Of a stretch of 50,797 nt of DNA, positions 17,371 through 25,624 are shown one piece after another; position 1 is the stretch's first letter; every line of letters starts with the position of its first letter. The translations under genes and the position numbers were made by a program. Below the pieces are notes generated by a model. That model did no database searches and was not told where the DNA came from. It saw nothing but the letters and a program-made list of their open reading frames with translations. Source of the stretch: Pseudomonas aegrilactucae (GTDB taxonomy: Bacteria; Pseudomonadota; Gammaproteobacteria; Pseudomonadales; Pseudomonadaceae); the NCBI RefSeq assembly GCF_019168305.1, contig NZ_JAHTBI010000068.1, forward strand, positions 1 to 50,797. Reading direction: 5' to 3'.

Positions 17371-18009
17371 TCAATCGTCAGAGGTTTTCTGCGGGTACTC
17401 GCACAGGTCCTCTATGCGGCAACTTCCACAACGCGGTTTGCGTGCCTGGCAGACATAGCGTCCATGCAGGATCAGCCAGTGGTGGGCGTCGAGCAGGTAG
17501 TCCCTGGGTACAAACTTCATCAGCGCTTTTTCTACCTCCAGCACGGTCTTGCCCGGCGCGATCCGGGTACGGTTGCTGACCCGGAAAATATGCGTGTCCA
17601 CCGCCATGGTCGGTTGGCGAAAGGCTGTGTTGAGTACCACGTTGGCGGTCTTGCGTCCCACGCCGGGCAGGGCTTCGAGTGCCTCGCGGGTTTGCGGCAC
17701 TTCACCGCCATGCCGCTCGACCAGCAGGCGGCAGGTCTCGATCACGTTCTTGGCCTTGCTGTTGTACAGGCCGATGGTCTTGATGTAGCTCGACAGCCCT
17801 TCGACACCCAGCGCATGGATTGCCTGGGGTGTATTGGCCACGGGGTACAGGCGCGCGGTGGCCTTGTTGACGCCCACGTCGGTGGACTGGGCCGAGAGGA
17901 TCACGGCAATCAGCAATTCGAACGGGGTGGTGTAGGCCAGTTCGGTTTTCGGGTCCGGATTGTCTTCGTGCAGCCTGCGAAAGATTTCCAGGCGTTTGGC
18001 AGCGTTCAT
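17371..18009 (-). CDS. nth: Endonuclease III (DNA glycosylase/AP lyase)
   Basis: Base-excision repair enzyme that removes oxidised pyrimidines and nicks the abasic site. It has 212 residues. The helix-hairpin-helix LPGVGRKTANVVL contains the catalytic Lys (about residue 120), the catalytic Asp is in VDTHIFRVSNR (about 138), and the C-terminal [4Fe-4S] cluster has the C-x6-C-x2-C-x5-C spacing (VCQARKPRCGSCRIEDLC). It begins 4 bp after the rnfE stop and so is the last gene of the rnf operon, the arrangement also seen in E. coli (rsx-nth). Confidence 0.97.
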   Translation of the reverse strand: MNAAKRLEIFRRLHEDNPDPKTELAYTTPFELLIAVILSAQSTDVGVNKATARLYPVANTPQAIHALGVEGLSSYIKTIGLYNSKAKNVIETCRLLVERHGGEVPQTREALEALPGVGRKTANVVLNTAFRQPTMAVDTHIFRVSNRTRIAPGKTVLEVEKALMKFVPRDYLLDAHHWLILHGRYVCQARKPRCGSCRIEDLCEYPQKTSDD

Positions 18010-18013
18010 GGGC

Positions 18014-18535
18014 TCAGAGGCTTCCTTGACGGCTAGAGGAGGTGGGCGTGCGCCGCACCCGGTTGAAAAGGGCCAGGGCCAGGCCCAGCAGGATCAAGGC
18101 GCCTGGGGCCAGTTGGGCCAGATGCAGCCCGCCATTGCCCAGCAGTTCGCGGCACAGGCCCAGCAATACCTGCACTGTACCGAGCGCGACCAGCAACAGC
18201 ATGGCCGCTCGCCAGCCATGGCGGCGTCCCAGGCTGTGTTCGAACAGCACGCATTGCAGTGCAATCAGTGCCGGGTAAGGCCCCAGCGTGGTGTACAGCT
18301 CCAGTGCCCAGGCGCGCAGGCTCAGTTCCAGGCAGGTCACCAGCGCGCACGCCAGCAGCAGGCTTGCCAGTTCTGCGCCCAGGCCGTGCAGAGCATGGCG
18401 CAGCGGCGTCATGCACGCGCGGTGCAGGCTCAGGCTCAACAGGCTGAGCACGGCGATCGTGGCGGCCTGCAGCAGGCTCTGGCTTGCGCCCAGCAGGGGT
18501 GCCAGGCTCAGGCTCAACAGGGCGCGGTTATTCAT
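18014..18535 (-). CDS. rnfE: RnfE-like subunit, divergent
   Basis: Membrane subunit of the Rnf/Rsx electron-transport complex; 173 residues with five to six hydrophobic segments and a short basic C terminus. It is shorter than usual RnfE (about 200-230). The assignment rests on position (last rnf gene, just before nth) and on residual similarity such as ELYTTLGPYPALIALQCVLFEHS, matching the family segment around its second conserved Cys. The first conserved Cys, in the family's LLGLCPLLA segment, appears here as Ala (LSLAPLLGA). The start overlaps the rnfG stop by 8 bp. See the findings on cluster-ligand loss. Confidence 0.75.
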   Translation of the reverse strand: MNNRALLSLSLAPLLGASQSLLQAATIAVLSLLSLSLHRACMTPLRHALHGLGAELASLLLACALVTCLELSLRAWALELYTTLGPYPALIALQCVLFEHSLGRRHGWRAAMLLLVALGTVQVLLGLCRELLGNGGLHLAQLAPGALILLGLALALFNRVRRTPTSSSRQGSL

Positions 18536-19145
18536 TGGCGGTACCTGTCAGCAGGTAAGGCGCATGCTCGTCAAAGTAGCGCAACGCGTCGTGCACGGCC
18601 TGGATCACCGCCCGCGAGGTCACGCTGGCCCCTGCCAGTTGGTCGAACTGGCCATTGTCTCGCTTGAGCGCCCAGGCCGAGTCCGGCGTATCGCTGCGTG
18701 ACCGGCCGACGAAATGCTGCAGCCAGGTGTTGCCAGGCTCGACCAGTTGGCCGCCCAGCCCTGGGGTTTCCCGTTGCTGCAGTACCCGCGTGGCCATCAG
18801 CCGACCGTTGCGGTCAATCGCGATCAGCAGGTGCAGCGGGCCGGCATAACCTTGTGCCTGGCTGTGCAGCAGCACGGCACTGGGCTGGCCTTGCAGGGTG
18901 GCGAGGTAGCCGCCCAGCAGGGTGCTGTGTGCCAGCTCGGGAGCCAGGAGGGTAATCGGCTGTTGCAATGGCTGGTTGTCGTAGCGTTCGCTTGGCAAGA
19001 CACCTAGCCAGGTGCGGGCCTTGAGCTGCTGTTCGGCCTGGCTGATGCGGCTGGCGCCCAGATGGTGCCAGCCAACCGCCATGCCGATGCTCACGCATGC
19101 CAGCAGCGCCACCCATAGCGCGGGACGCAGCGCTGCGCTGTTCAT
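18528..19145 (-). CDS. rnfG: RnfG-like flavoprotein subunit
   Basis: Periplasm-facing subunit that carries covalently bound FMN in canonical Rnf complexes. It has 205 residues: one N-terminal membrane anchor (ALWVALLACVSIGMAVGW, about residues 10-27) and an FMN-binding domain containing ETPGLGGQL and the attachment region FDQLAGASVTSRAV (about 165-178). The family motif there is usually S/T/A-G-A-T; here the acceptor position is Ser (AGAS), so flavin attachment should be checked. The ATG overlaps the rnfD stop by 4 bp. The longer upstream frame is an artefact overlapping rnfD. Confidence 0.85.
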   Translation of the reverse strand: MNSAALRPALWVALLACVSIGMAVGWHHLGASRISQAEQQLKARTWLGVLPSERYDNQPLQQPITLLAPELAHSTLLGGYLATLQGQPSAVLLHSQAQGYAGPLHLLIAIDRNGRLMATRVLQQRETPGLGGQLVEPGNTWLQHFVGRSRSDTPDSAWALKRDNGQFDQLAGASVTSRAVIQAVHDALRYFDEHAPYLLTGTANE

Positions 19146-20125
19146 GCGGGCTCCGCTTGCCGGCGTGTGGCCCAGCGGTCGAGCGCCGGTACGCACAGGT
19201 TCATCAACAGCACTGCAAAGGCGGTGCCGTCCGGGTAGTTGCCCCAGGTGCGGATCAGGTAGATCAGTGCGCCGACACCGGCGCCGAACAGCAGGCGGGC
19301 GCTTGCCGCCCTGGGGCCGCTGACCGGTTCGGTGACGATGAAGAAGGCGGCGAACAGTGTCGAACCGGCCAGCAGGTGAAACAGGGGCGAGCCATTGGAG
19401 TCGGAGCCGGTGCCGTTCCAGCACACCAGGCTGATCACGAACAGGGTGCCCAGCATGGCGGCCGGCGCATGCCAGCTGAACACCTTGCGTTGCAGCAACA
19501 GCAGGCCGCCGGCGAGAAACGCCAGGCTGGCCCATTCGCTGCCTCGGCCAGCCCAATGGCCGAAGCCCGGCTGCAGGCTGAACAGCTCATCGACGGTCAG
19601 GCTGCGGTTGTTGCGCAGTACATCGAGCACCGTTGCCTGGGCCCAGGCGTCGACCGCTTCGCCGACGCCGAACACCGCCTGCAGGCTGGCGCTCAGGTCC
19701 AGTGGCTGGGGGGCAGGCCACTGGGTCATCTGCGCCGGGTAGGCAATCAGCGCCACTGCGTAACCCAGCATTGCCGGGTTGAATGGGTTCTTGCCCACCC
19801 CGCCGTAGAGGTGCTTGCCCAGGGTAATGGCGCTTGCGCTGGCCAGCACCGGGATCCACCCGTTCAGGTAGGCGGGCAGGGCGATGGCCAGCAGCGTGGC
19901 GCTGACCAGTGCACTGCCATCGCCCAGTGCACTGGTCACGGCGCGGCGCTGCAGGCGCAACAACAGGGCCTCGGTGGCCAGCGCTGTACTGCTGGTGAGT
20001 ACCAGCGTGAACAGCAGACCCCAGCCGTGCAGCCACAGCAGCACCAGCAGGCCCGGCAGGCAGGCCAGCAACACCAGGCGCATGCTCGCGTGCAGGCGCT
20101 CGCTGGCGTCAGGCGCGGCCATCAT
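19142..20125 (-). CDS. rnfD: RnfD subunit
   Basis: Integral membrane flavoprotein subunit of Rnf; 327 residues with about eight to nine hydrophobic segments. It is the best conserved rnf gene here: GGVGKNPFNPAMLGYA (about residues 100-115), EPVSGPRAASARLLFGAG and YPDGTAFAVLLMNLCVPALD are close to family consensus. The usual FMN attachment motif region reads DAWAQATVLDVLR, keeping the Asp and the acceptor Thr but not the Ser-Gly. The start overlaps the end of rnfB by about 17 bp, exactly where rnfC sits in canonical operons. Confidence 0.9.
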   Translation of the reverse strand: MMAAPDASERLHASMRLVLLACLPGLLVLLWLHGWGLLFTLVLTSSTALATEALLLRLQRRAVTSALGDGSALVSATLLAIALPAYLNGWIPVLASASAITLGKHLYGGVGKNPFNPAMLGYAVALIAYPAQMTQWPAPQPLDLSASLQAVFGVGEAVDAWAQATVLDVLRNNRSLTVDELFSLQPGFGHWAGRGSEWASLAFLAGGLLLLQRKVFSWHAPAAMLGTLFVISLVCWNGTGSDSNGSPLFHLLAGSTLFAAFFIVTEPVSGPRAASARLLFGAGVGALIYLIRTWGNYPDGTAFAVLLMNLCVPALDRWATRRQAEPA

Positions 20126-20957
20126 CGCTCATCGCCTGCAGTGACTCGAGCTCGGCCTGCGCCTGTTGCTGTGCTTGCAGGAGGTCGGCCAATTGCGCTT
20201 GCTGAACGGCATTGGGGGTATCGCCGAACGCGCTGCGGGCCTTGTTCAATTGGGCGCGGCTCATGGCTGCGGCAATCTTGGCTTTTTTCAGGGCGCTGTC
20301 CGCTGCAGCGGCTTTCTGTGCCTGAACACGTGCGATCGCGGCCTTGATAGGGTCATCGGGCGGGCTCGGGATGCTGGTGCTGGGGACGGGGCGCTGACTG
20401 CGGGCCAGGCGTTCGGCCTGTTTGCGTGCCTCTTCACGTTGCAGCCTGCTGGCGCGCAGTTCGAAGCGCCGCCTGGCATGCTGGCGCTTGGCGCTGCGGG
20501 CAGCGTGTTGTGCTTCGGTGTGCGCCAGACCGCCGACAATCGGCACGACGTTGCTGCCTGCCGCCAGTGGCAGCAGGTCGATGCAGTCGACCGGGCAGGG
20601 CGCCACACACAGATCGCAACCGGTACATTCGGCGCTGATCACGGTGTGCATCAATTTGGCCGCGCCAACGATGGCATCCACTGGGCAGGCCTGGATGCAT
20701 TTGGTGCAGCCGATGCATTCGGCCTCGCGAATGAAGGCCACCTGGGCGGGCGCGCTACCGCGTTCCGGGTCCAGGGCGATCACCGGCACCTGCAGTAGCG
20801 CTGCCAGTGCGGCGATCGTTTCGCTGCCGCCGGGCGGGCATTTGTTGATCGCTTCGCCAGCGGCCAGCCCTTGTGCATAAGGCTGGCAGCCGGCATGGCC
20901 ACATTTGCCGCACTGGGTCTGGGGTAGCAGGGCGTCAATGCGTTGAATCAGGTTCAT
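20109..20957 (-). CDS. rnfB: RnfB-like ferredoxin with RnfC-like tail, no membrane anchor
   Basis: 282 residues from the MNLIQRIDALLPQTQCGKCG start, whose ATG overlaps the rnfA stop by 4 bp. Domain order: a 4Fe-4S motif with Cys 16, 19, 24 and 40; two ferredoxin-type 4Fe-4S motifs with Cys 81/84/87/91 and 111/114/117/121; then a 160-residue Ala/Lys/Arg/Gln-rich helical tail. Ordinary RnfB is about 180-200 residues and starts with a membrane helix. Here the helix is absent and translation begins directly at the first cluster domain. The tail (RRRFELRASRLQREEARKQ at about 162-180, DPIKAAIARVQAQKAA at about 202-217) resembles the C-terminal repeats of RnfC/RsxC, not RnfB. Possibly a remnant of a deletion that removed the rnfC core. 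Confidence 0.87.
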   Translation of the reverse strand: MNLIQRIDALLPQTQCGKCGHAGCQPYAQGLAAGEAINKCPPGGSETIAALAALLQVPVIALDPERGSAPAQVAFIREAECIGCTKCIQACPVDAIVGAAKLMHTVISAECTGCDLCVAPCPVDCIDLLPLAAGSNVVPIVGGLAHTEAQHAARSAKRQHARRRFELRASRLQREEARKQAERLARSQRPVPSTSIPSPPDDPIKAAIARVQAQKAAAADSALKKAKIAAAMSRAQLNKARSAFGDTPNAVQQAQLADLLQAQQQAQAELESLQAMSDDGRA

Positions 20958-21529
20958 GGGGTAAACAATCCGTTGAAGCCGAGAAAGGCCAGGGCCATGA
21001 TCCCGGCGCCGATCAAGCTGATGGGCAGGCCACGAAATGCAGCCGGTGCCGCGTTGCTGCGCCGGCAAAGGTCGTCGAACAGGCTCAGGACCAGCCAGAA
21101 GCCCAGGCCGCTGCCCAGGCTCAGGGCCATGCTTGCCAGCAGCCCGATACCCGCATCACTGGCCTGCAGCGCCAGCCCGAGTACCGCGGCATTGCCCAGC
21201 AGCAACGGCTTCAGCCCCGCAAACGGCCAGTATGGCAGCTGACGTTGCAGCAGGCTCAGCACGGGGGTGACCAGCAATACGCACAACGGCACGAACACGA
21301 ACAGGCGCAGGTAGTCGAGCGCCAGCGGGCGCAACAGTTGCAGGAACAGCAACTGCCCCAGCGGTATCGCCAGCACCATCATCACCACGGTCGCCAGCCC
21401 CAGTGCATGCACACGGTGGCGCTGCGTCGCCGCGGCCTGCTGCAGCAGCGGGTCGAGGCCCAGTGCCTGGTGCAGGACCACGTTGTTGACCAGCGCGGCG
21501 CTGATCAGGGTGAGCAACAGTTCAGTCAT
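20954..21529 (-). CDS. rnfA: RnfA-like membrane subunit, cluster ligands replaced
   Basis: 191-residue membrane protein with six hydrophobic segments, the normal RnfA size, first gene of the rnf operon. Similarity to RnfA is clear at MTELLLTLISAALVNNVVL, LRPLALDYLR and the C-terminal IGAGIMALAFLGFNGLF. Two cysteines that in RnfA help bind an intramembrane [2Fe-2S] cluster are replaced: the LGLC-P motif is LGLDPLL (Asp26) and the NC-AVLG motif is NAAVLG (Ala114). The start at 21529 is chosen as the canonical MTELLL; the longer frame adds 14 polar residues. Confidence 0.82.
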   Translation of the reverse strand: MTELLLTLISAALVNNVVLHQALGLDPLLQQAAATQRHRVHALGLATVVMMVLAIPLGQLLFLQLLRPLALDYLRLFVFVPLCVLLVTPVLSLLQRQLPYWPFAGLKPLLLGNAAVLGLALQASDAGIGLLASMALSLGSGLGFWLVLSLFDDLCRRSNAAPAAFRGLPISLIGAGIMALAFLGFNGLFTP

Positions 21530-21620
21530 GGGGGCGCCACAGGCGAGGGGCTGAGCGCCATTATCCGGCAATCACGACGCAATGAGAACGCCCCGGCCGG
21601 TGAGGGTCGGGGCGCGGGGC

Positions 21621-23660
21621 TTACTTGATGCGCTGGCCTGGCTTGGCGCCGCTGTCGGGGCTGAGCAGGTAGATCTCTTCGCCGCCGGGGCCGGCCGCCA
21701 TCACCATGCCTTCGGAGATCCCGAAGCGCATTTTGCGTGGCTTGAGGTTGGCGATCATCATGGTCAGGCGACCTTCCAGCTTCGCCGGGTCCGGGTAGGC
21801 AGACTTGATGCCGGAGAACACGTTGCGCTGCTCGTCACCGATGTCCAGGGTCAGGCGCAGCAGCTTGTCGGCACCTTCGACGGCCTCGGCCTTGAGGATC
21901 AGCGCTACTCGCAGGTCCACGGCAGCAAAGGCATCGAAGTCGATTTCGGGCGACAACGGGTCCTTGGCCAGTTCACCGTTGCCGGTGGCGACGCTGGTCT
22001 GGCTGGCGGCGAGGTCTTGCTTGGAGGCGTCGGACATCGCCTGCACCTTGAGCGGGTCGATGCGCGTCATCAGTGCCTTGAACGGGTTCAACTGATGATT
22101 TTCGAGGCGGCTCTGGTGATCGTTCCAGGTCAGCGGCGCGACGTTCAGGAACGCCTCGGCATCGGCGGCCAGCAGCGGCAGCACCGGCTTGAGGAAGATC
22201 ACCAGTTGGCGGAACAGGTTGATGCCCTGGGCGCACACGGCCTGCACCTCGTCCTGCTTGCCTTCCTGCTTGGCCAGCGACCATGGGGCCTTGTCGGCGA
22301 TCCAGGCGTTGGCGCGGTCGGCCAGGGCCATGATCTCGCGCATGGCGCGGGCAAAGTCGCGGCCTTCATAGGCCTCGGCAATGCCAGGCGCTGCGGCGAG
22401 GAAGGCCTCGGTCAGCTCGGGTGCGGCATCGCCGGCTACCATTACGCCGTCATTGCCCTTGTGGATGAAGCCTGCGCAGCGGCTGGCGATGTTGACTACC
22501 TTGCCGACCAGGTCCGAGTTGACCTTCTGCACGAAGTCTTCCAGGTTCAGGTCCAGGTCATCCACGCCGCGCCCCAGCTTGGAGGCATAGTAGTAGCGCA
22601 GGTATTCCGGCGACAGATGATCCAGGTAGGTGCGCGCCTTGATGAAGGTGCCGCGCGACTTGGACATCTTCTGGCCGTTGACGGTCAGGTAGCCGTGCAC
22701 GTTGATGGCGGTCGGCTTGCGGTAGCCTGCACCTTCGAGCATGGCCGGCCAGAACAGGGCGTGGAAGTTGACGATGTCCTTGCCGATGAAGTGGTACAGC
22801 TCGGTAGTGGAGTCTTTCTGCCAGTACGCGTCGAAGTCCAGTTCCGGGCGACGTGCACACAGGTTCTTGAAGCTGGCCATGTAGCCGATCGGCGCGTCCA
22901 GCCACACATAGAAGTACTTGCCCGGCTCGTCGGGGATCTCGAAGCCGAAGTACGGCGCATCACGCGAGATGTCCCATTGCTGCAGGCCGGCATCCAGCCA
23001 TTCGGCGATCTTGTTGGCCACGGCGTCCTGCAGCGTGCCGCTGCGGGTCCACTGCTGCAGCATGGCCTGGAAGTCGGGCAGCTTGAAGAAGAAGTGCTGG
23101 CTGTCCTTGAGTACCGGGGTGGCACCGGAGATCGCCGACTTGGGGTTCTTCAGCTCGGTGGGCGCATAGGTGGCGCCGCACTTCTCGCAGTTGTCGCCGT
23201 ACTGGTCTTCGGCCGCGCACTTGGGGCAGGTGCCCTTTATGAAGCGGTCGGCCAGGAACATCTGCTTGTCGGGGTCGAAGTACTGGGTGATCGAGCGGTT
23301 GGCGATGTGCCCCGCGTCACGCAGCTTGAGGTAGATCTGGCTCGACAGCTCGCGGTTTTCTTCGGCGTGGGTGGAGTGGAAGTTGTCGAACTCCACCAGG
23401 AAGTCGGCGAAGTCACCGCTGTGCTCGGCCTGCACGGCGGCGATCAGCTGCTCGGGCGTGATGCCTTCCTTTTCGGCACGCAGCATGATCGCAGAACCGT
23501 GCGCGTCGTCGGCACAGACGTAGGTGCACTGGTTGCCGCGGTGCTTCTGGAAGCGCACCCACATGTCTGTCTGGATGTACTCGAGCATGTGGCCAAGGTG
23601 AATCGACCCGTTGGCATAGGGCAGGGCGCTGGTGACGAGAATCTGACGTGGCTCGGACAT
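21621..23660 (-). CDS. metG: Methionyl-tRNA synthetase
   Basis: Charges tRNA(Met) and initiator tRNA. The 679-residue long form starts MSEPRQILVTSALPYANGSI. The catalytic domain has HLGH (HIGH-type, about residues 22-25) and the KMSKSR loop. The zinc knuckle is in TCPKCAAEDQYGDNCEKCG (about residues 145-163). A C-terminal EMAP/Trbp111-type tRNA-binding dimerisation domain occupies about 570-679 (VDLRVALILKAEAVEGADKL). The start at 23660 is chosen because the longer upstream frame is non-homologous and covers the mrp-metG promoter gap. Divergent from mrp. Confidence 0.97.
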   Translation of the reverse strand: MSEPRQILVTSALPYANGSIHLGHMLEYIQTDMWVRFQKHRGNQCTYVCADDAHGSAIMLRAEKEGITPEQLIAAVQAEHSGDFADFLVEFDNFHSTHAEENRELSSQIYLKLRDAGHIANRSITQYFDPDKQMFLADRFIKGTCPKCAAEDQYGDNCEKCGATYAPTELKNPKSAISGATPVLKDSQHFFFKLPDFQAMLQQWTRSGTLQDAVANKIAEWLDAGLQQWDISRDAPYFGFEIPDEPGKYFYVWLDAPIGYMASFKNLCARRPELDFDAYWQKDSTTELYHFIGKDIVNFHALFWPAMLEGAGYRKPTAINVHGYLTVNGQKMSKSRGTFIKARTYLDHLSPEYLRYYYASKLGRGVDDLDLNLEDFVQKVNSDLVGKVVNIASRCAGFIHKGNDGVMVAGDAAPELTEAFLAAAPGIAEAYEGRDFARAMREIMALADRANAWIADKAPWSLAKQEGKQDEVQAVCAQGINLFRQLVIFLKPVLPLLAADAEAFLNVAPLTWNDHQSRLENHQLNPFKALMTRIDPLKVQAMSDASKQDLAASQTSVATGNGELAKDPLSPEIDFDAFAAVDLRVALILKAEAVEGADKLLRLTLDIGDEQRNVFSGIKSAYPDPAKLEGRLTMMIANLKPRKMRFGISEGMVMAAGPGGEEIYLLSPDSGAKPGQRIK

Positions 23661-23811
23661 GGGGGCTCGGCTACTTTCGGCTACAGGGTATGAACGGTGA
23701 TCGGCCACTATAAAACGATGGGAAATATATTTCACCCCATGCCGGTATCTGCCGAGGTTTCGCGGGTTAGCATAGTGGCCTGTTTCACTCAGTCTTTTAT
23801 CGGGAGTCTCC

Positions 23812-24907
23812 ATGAGCGCCGTCACTCGCGCAGCGGTTGAAGCCGTCCTTCGCCAATACACCGACCCTTACCTGAACCAGGACCCGGTCAGCGCCGGCTG
23901 TGTGCAGGCCATCGATATCCAGGGCGATCGCGTCAGCATCGCGCTGCAGTTGGGCTATGCCGCCGGTCTGTTCAAGAACGGCTGGGCCCAGGTGCTGCAG
24001 ACCGCAGTGGAGGGCATCGAAGGTGTCGCTTCGGCGCGCGTCGAGATCACCTGCGTGATTGCCGCGCACAAGGCTCAGGCGCAGATCCCGGGCTTGGCCA
24101 ACGTCAAGAACATCATCGCCGTGGCCTCGGGCAAGGGGGGGGGTGGGCAAATCCACCACCGCCGCCAACCTGGCCCTGGCGCTGGCCCGTGAAGGGGCGC
24201 GTGTGGGTATCCTGGATGCGGACATCTATGGCCCGAGCCAGGGCGTGATGTTCGGCATCGCCGAGGGTACGCGGCCCAAGATCAGGGATCAGAAGTGGTT
24301 CGTGCCGTTGCAGGCGCATGGCGTGGAGGTCATGTCGATGGCCTTCCTGACCGACGACAACACGCCGATGGTCTGGCGTGGGCCGATGGTCTCAGGCGCG
24401 CTGTTGCAACTGGTCACCCAGACCGCGTGGGACAACCTCGACTACCTGGTGGTCGACATGCCGCCAGGTACCGGTGACATTCAGCTGACCCTGGCGCAGA
24501 AGGTCCCGGTGGCCGGCTCGGTGATCGTCACCACGCCGCAGGACCTGGCCTTGCTCGACGCGAAAAAGGGTGTAGAGATGTTCCGCAAGGTGAATATCCC
24601 GGTGCTGGGCGTGGTCGAGAACATGGCTGTGCACATCTGCTCCAACTGCGGGCATGCCGAGCATCTGTTCGGTGAGGGCGGTGGCGAGAAGCTGGCGTCG
24701 CAGTTCGGCGTGGAGTTGCTGGCCTCGCTGCCGTTGTCGATGCTGATCCGCGAACAGGCCGACAGCGGCAAGCCAACGGCGATTGCCGAGCCGGAAAGCC
24801 AGATTGCCATGGTGTACCAGTCGCTGGCACGGCACGTCGGTGCGCGAATCGTATTGCAGGCTGCGGCGGCGCCGGCGATGCCGAGCATTACCGTCAGCGA
24901 AGACTGA
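23812..24907 (+). pseudogene. apbC: Mrp/ApbC iron-sulfur carrier ATPase, frameshifted in a G9 tract
   Basis: P-loop ATPase that carries and hands over Fe-S clusters to apoproteins. An N-terminal MIP18-like domain (about residues 1-95) reads in one frame up to the P-loop. The rest (IYGPSQGVMFG, the LDYLVVDMPPGTGDIQ Walker B, and the CSNCGHAEH cluster Cys pair) continues in another frame. The break is a run of nine G at 24135-24143 inside the deviant Walker A. Eight G would restore GKGGVGKSTT and a full 364-residue protein. Everything else is intact, so either this is a homopolymer sequencing error or a very recent mutation. If real, it removes the ATPase domain. Confidence 0.9.
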
Positions 24908-24918
24908 GTCGATACCCT

Positions 24919-24976
24919 CGCGGGTCAAGCCCGCTCCCACAGCAGCTGTGCCCTGTGGGGGCGGGCTTGACCCGCG
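24919..24976. repeat. Variant REP pair
   Basis: Inverted arms CGCGGGTCAAGCCCGCTCCC and its complement around a short spacer containing CAGCTG. The arms share the CCCGCTCCCAC core with the main REP family but carry GGGTCAAG in place of TGGCAAG, so this is a second subfamily. Confidence 0.85.
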
Positions 24977-25008
24977 ATCGGGTTGCGCAGCATCCCGGAA
25001 ATCAGGGC

Positions 25009-25042
25009 AAAAAAAAGCCCCGCCGATGAGGGCGGGGCTTTC
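25009..25042 (-). terminator. Rho-independent terminator of the cold-shock gene
   Basis: Stem AGCCCCGCC / GGCGGGGCT with a long A run on the plus strand (T run on the minus strand), 25 bp past the stop codon of the cold-shock gene. Confidence 0.9.
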
Positions 25043-25062
25043 TTCAAGCAGTGAAGCGCAAG

Positions 25063-25272
25063 TTAGGCAACTTGTACTTCTTCAGCTTGCATGCCTTTCT
25101 GACCGCGGGTAGCGATGAAAGTGACCGCTTGGCCTTCTTTCAGGCTTTTGAAGCCGTCAGCTTGAATGGCTTTGAAGTGAACGAACAGGTCGTCACCCGA
25201 TTGTGGGGTGATGAAACCGAAACCTTTTTCATCGTTGAACCACTTAACAACACCGGATTGGCGATTGGACAT
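25063..25272 (-). CDS. CspA-family cold shock protein
   Basis: 69-residue OB-fold nucleic-acid chaperone. RNP1 KGFGFITP and RNP2 DLFVHFKAI are both present, with GVVKWFNDEK at the N terminus. It binds single-stranded RNA/DNA and melts RNA structures; whether this paralogue is cold-induced or constitutive cannot be said from the protein. A strong Shine-Dalgarno (AAGGAGACAG) precedes the ATG. The roughly 350-bp upstream gap leaves room for the long 5' leader typical of cold-shock genes. Confidence 0.95.
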   Translation of the reverse strand: MSNRQSGVVKWFNDEKGFGFITPQSGDDLFVHFKAIQADGFKSLKEGQAVTFIATRGQKGMQAEEVQVA

Positions 25273-25624
25273 AGTCTGTCTCCTTGGACAAAGTTAATTA
25301 CGGCTCAGGAAATGCCCTGGCCGAGACTGAGTGCAAAGAGGCAGAAAATTCATGAAGATGTGTTGATCAAGATCTTGCATCAGGTAGAGATTCTCAGTGA
25401 CACGTGCAGCACAGTGGCGTCACCATAACCCTTTTTCCAGAACGTGCCAATGGTCTTGTTCAGGTTTCGCATAATTGAGGACTGACGGCACTGCACCCCT
25501 CTCTCGCAGGCCCCATTTGACAGGCATCCGAGCGCTGCGACCCCGGGAAACTTTGAACCCGGCGCCGGGCCCGGTAAGATGCCCCACAGAATTTCTTCAC
25601 CACGCTATTTCAGGACACCCCGCC
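25273..25624. other. Divergent intergenic region, cold-shock gene / dcd
   Basis: 352 bp. The left part is AT-rich and would form the 5' leader and promoter of the cold-shock gene on the minus strand. The right part near 25455-25480 has a CATAAT that could be the -10 of the dcd promoter, but no well-spaced -35 is evident. No gene seen. Confidence 0.4.

Noticed and set aside
21582..23693. 703-codon plus-strand frame antisense to metG
   Set aside because: It mirrors metG almost exactly in extent and has no recognisable domain; it is a GC-driven shadow.
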